From the NCBI GenBank assembly GCA_031266955.1, contig JAISAA010000027.1, positions 1 through 5,430 of the forward strand: a stretch of DNA of 5,430 bases, given 5' to 3'. The notes under the pieces are model-generated. The model was not told the DNA's origin. It saw nothing but the letters and a program-made list of their open reading frames with translations, and searched no databases. The first letter of the stretch is position 1. The number at the start of each line of letters is the position of its first letter. Shown here in pieces: positions 4,851-5,430 of this stretch. The stretch comes from Oscillospiraceae bacterium. Lineage in GTDB: Bacteria; Bacillota; Clostridia; Oscillospirales; Oscillospiraceae. A program made the translations under genes and the position numbers.

Positions 4851-5430
4851 TTACGCCGCCGCCATCTCATTTGCTGTCTTGTATCCGAGGATTTTGCGGG
4901 GGTAGTTGTTGACCCAGTCCTCGATCCGTTGCATCTCGCGGGGTGTCAGCGTCCCGATATCCGTGCCTTTGGGAACGAACCGCCTGAGTATCCGGTTGCC
5001 GTTCTCGTTACTGCCGCGCTCCCAGCTGCTGTACGGGTGGGCGTAGTAGACCTCGCCGCATTTAGCGGCCTTTTTAATCGCCTCGCTGTCCAGAAGCTCA
5101 CTGCCGTTGTCCGCCGTGATGCTTTTGAATACATCTGTAAAGTCTCCTCTCACTCGTCGCCGCGCTTTCCTGATCGCCGCTATCACTTCATTTTGTGTCT
5201 TGTTCTTTGCCAGAACGTACAGCGACTTCCGTGTCTTACGTTCCACCAGCGTCAGGATCACGGGCTTTGTCCCTTGCTTCCCCACTACCAAGTCTATCTC
5301 CCAGTGTCCCAGCTCCTTTCGTTCATTCGCCTCCTTTGGCCGCTCCGTTATGCTCTTCCCGTTCCTGTTGTTCAGCGCCACCGTCCGTACCTTCCTGTAT
5401 TCTCGTTTCTTTCTCTTCACCCACAAGTCC
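4851..5430 (-). CDS. IS30-family transposase, C-terminal part (5' end beyond window)
   Basis: About 193 codons of the catalytic half of an IS30 transposase; the full protein is usually about 320-380 residues, so the N-terminal helix-turn-helix part lies beyond the window. The frame stays open to the last base with no proper start, and it enters as DLWVKRKKREYRK. The DDE residues are visible (counting from the leucine codon at 5424-5426): D45 in HWEIDLVVG, D106 in SITADNGSE, and E141 in the IS30 hallmark AHPYSSWERGSNENGNRILR. The tail, FVPKGTDIGTLTPREMQRIE...NNYPRKILGYKTANE, is also typical. It ends with TAA at 4851-4853. The catalytic residues seen are intact, so the element may be active. 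Confidence 0.95.
   Translation of the reverse strand, partial: DLWVKRKKREYRKVRTVALNNRNGKSITERPKEANERKELGHWEIDLVVGKQGTKPVILTLVERKTRKSLYVLAKNKTQNEVIAAIRKARRRVRGDFTDVFKSITADNGSELLDSEAIKKAAKCGEVYYAHPYSSWERGSNENGNRILRRFVPKGTDIGTLTPREMQRIEDWVNNYPRKILGYKTANEMAAA

Larger units (their letters stand above)
4736..5430 (-). mobile_element. IS30-family insertion sequence, 3' part (runs off window)
   Basis: The element contains the transposase C-terminus at 4851-5430 and about 115 bp of downstream sequence. The inner end is placed near 4736 because coding sequence of the cysteine-rich gene ends there and an AT-rich stretch with TTGCAAGTTAAAATGC begins (4742-4757), which looks like an IS30-type terminal repeat. 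The other terminal repeat and any target duplication lie outside the window, so the boundary is approximate. Confidence 0.55.

Noticed and set aside
1..5430. A CRISPR array, tRNA, rRNA or riboswitch
   Set aside because: No short regularly spaced repeats, cloverleaf-like sequence or recognisable riboswitch core was seen on either strand by eye.

Overview
The window looks like accessory DNA from a Clostridia-type Firmicute. This rests on strong AGGAGG-type ribosome binding sites, sigma-A-like promoters and protein families common in that group. The genus cannot be named from the sequence alone. Base composition is a patchwork: positions 1681-1740 hold 19 G/C of 60, while 2761-2820 hold 46 of 60. 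Several independently acquired pieces therefore seem to have been joined.

Positions 1-1414 form a minus-strand run read right to left. It starts with a tandem double-domain VOC (glyoxalase-fold) protein, followed by a GNAT acetyltransferase whose ribosome binding site overlaps the VOC stop codon, and then the first 53 codons of a YhcG/DUF1016-type nuclease-family gene that leaves the window. A promoter for this run lies at 1458-1486. Diverging from it, promoter 1518-1546 precedes an unrelated AT-rich single-domain VOC gene at 1639-2094.

Positions 2101-2373 hold a broken minus-strand fragment of a RhuM-family gene with an internal in-frame TGA. Inside this remnant, on the opposite strand, lie a perfect 27-bp palindrome and a near-consensus promoter. 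The promoter drives a GC-rich two-gene operon: an ArsR-type repressor and a TM1586-like nitroreductase, overlapping by four bases. This resembles a self-regulated redox or xenobiotic response unit.

Positions 3469-4713 carry two further minus-strand genes, a uracil-DNA-glycosylase-superfamily protein and a cysteine-rich protein probably of the DUF6144 family. The right end is the 3' part of an IS30-family insertion sequence. Its inner boundary appears to abut the 5' end of the cysteine-rich gene, which has no visible ribosome binding site.

I found no convincing new multi-gene system. The points most worth a second look are the palindrome and promoter inside the RhuM remnant, the recently homogenised tandem VOC repeat, and the IS30 junction. 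No RNA gene, CRISPR array or origin was seen.
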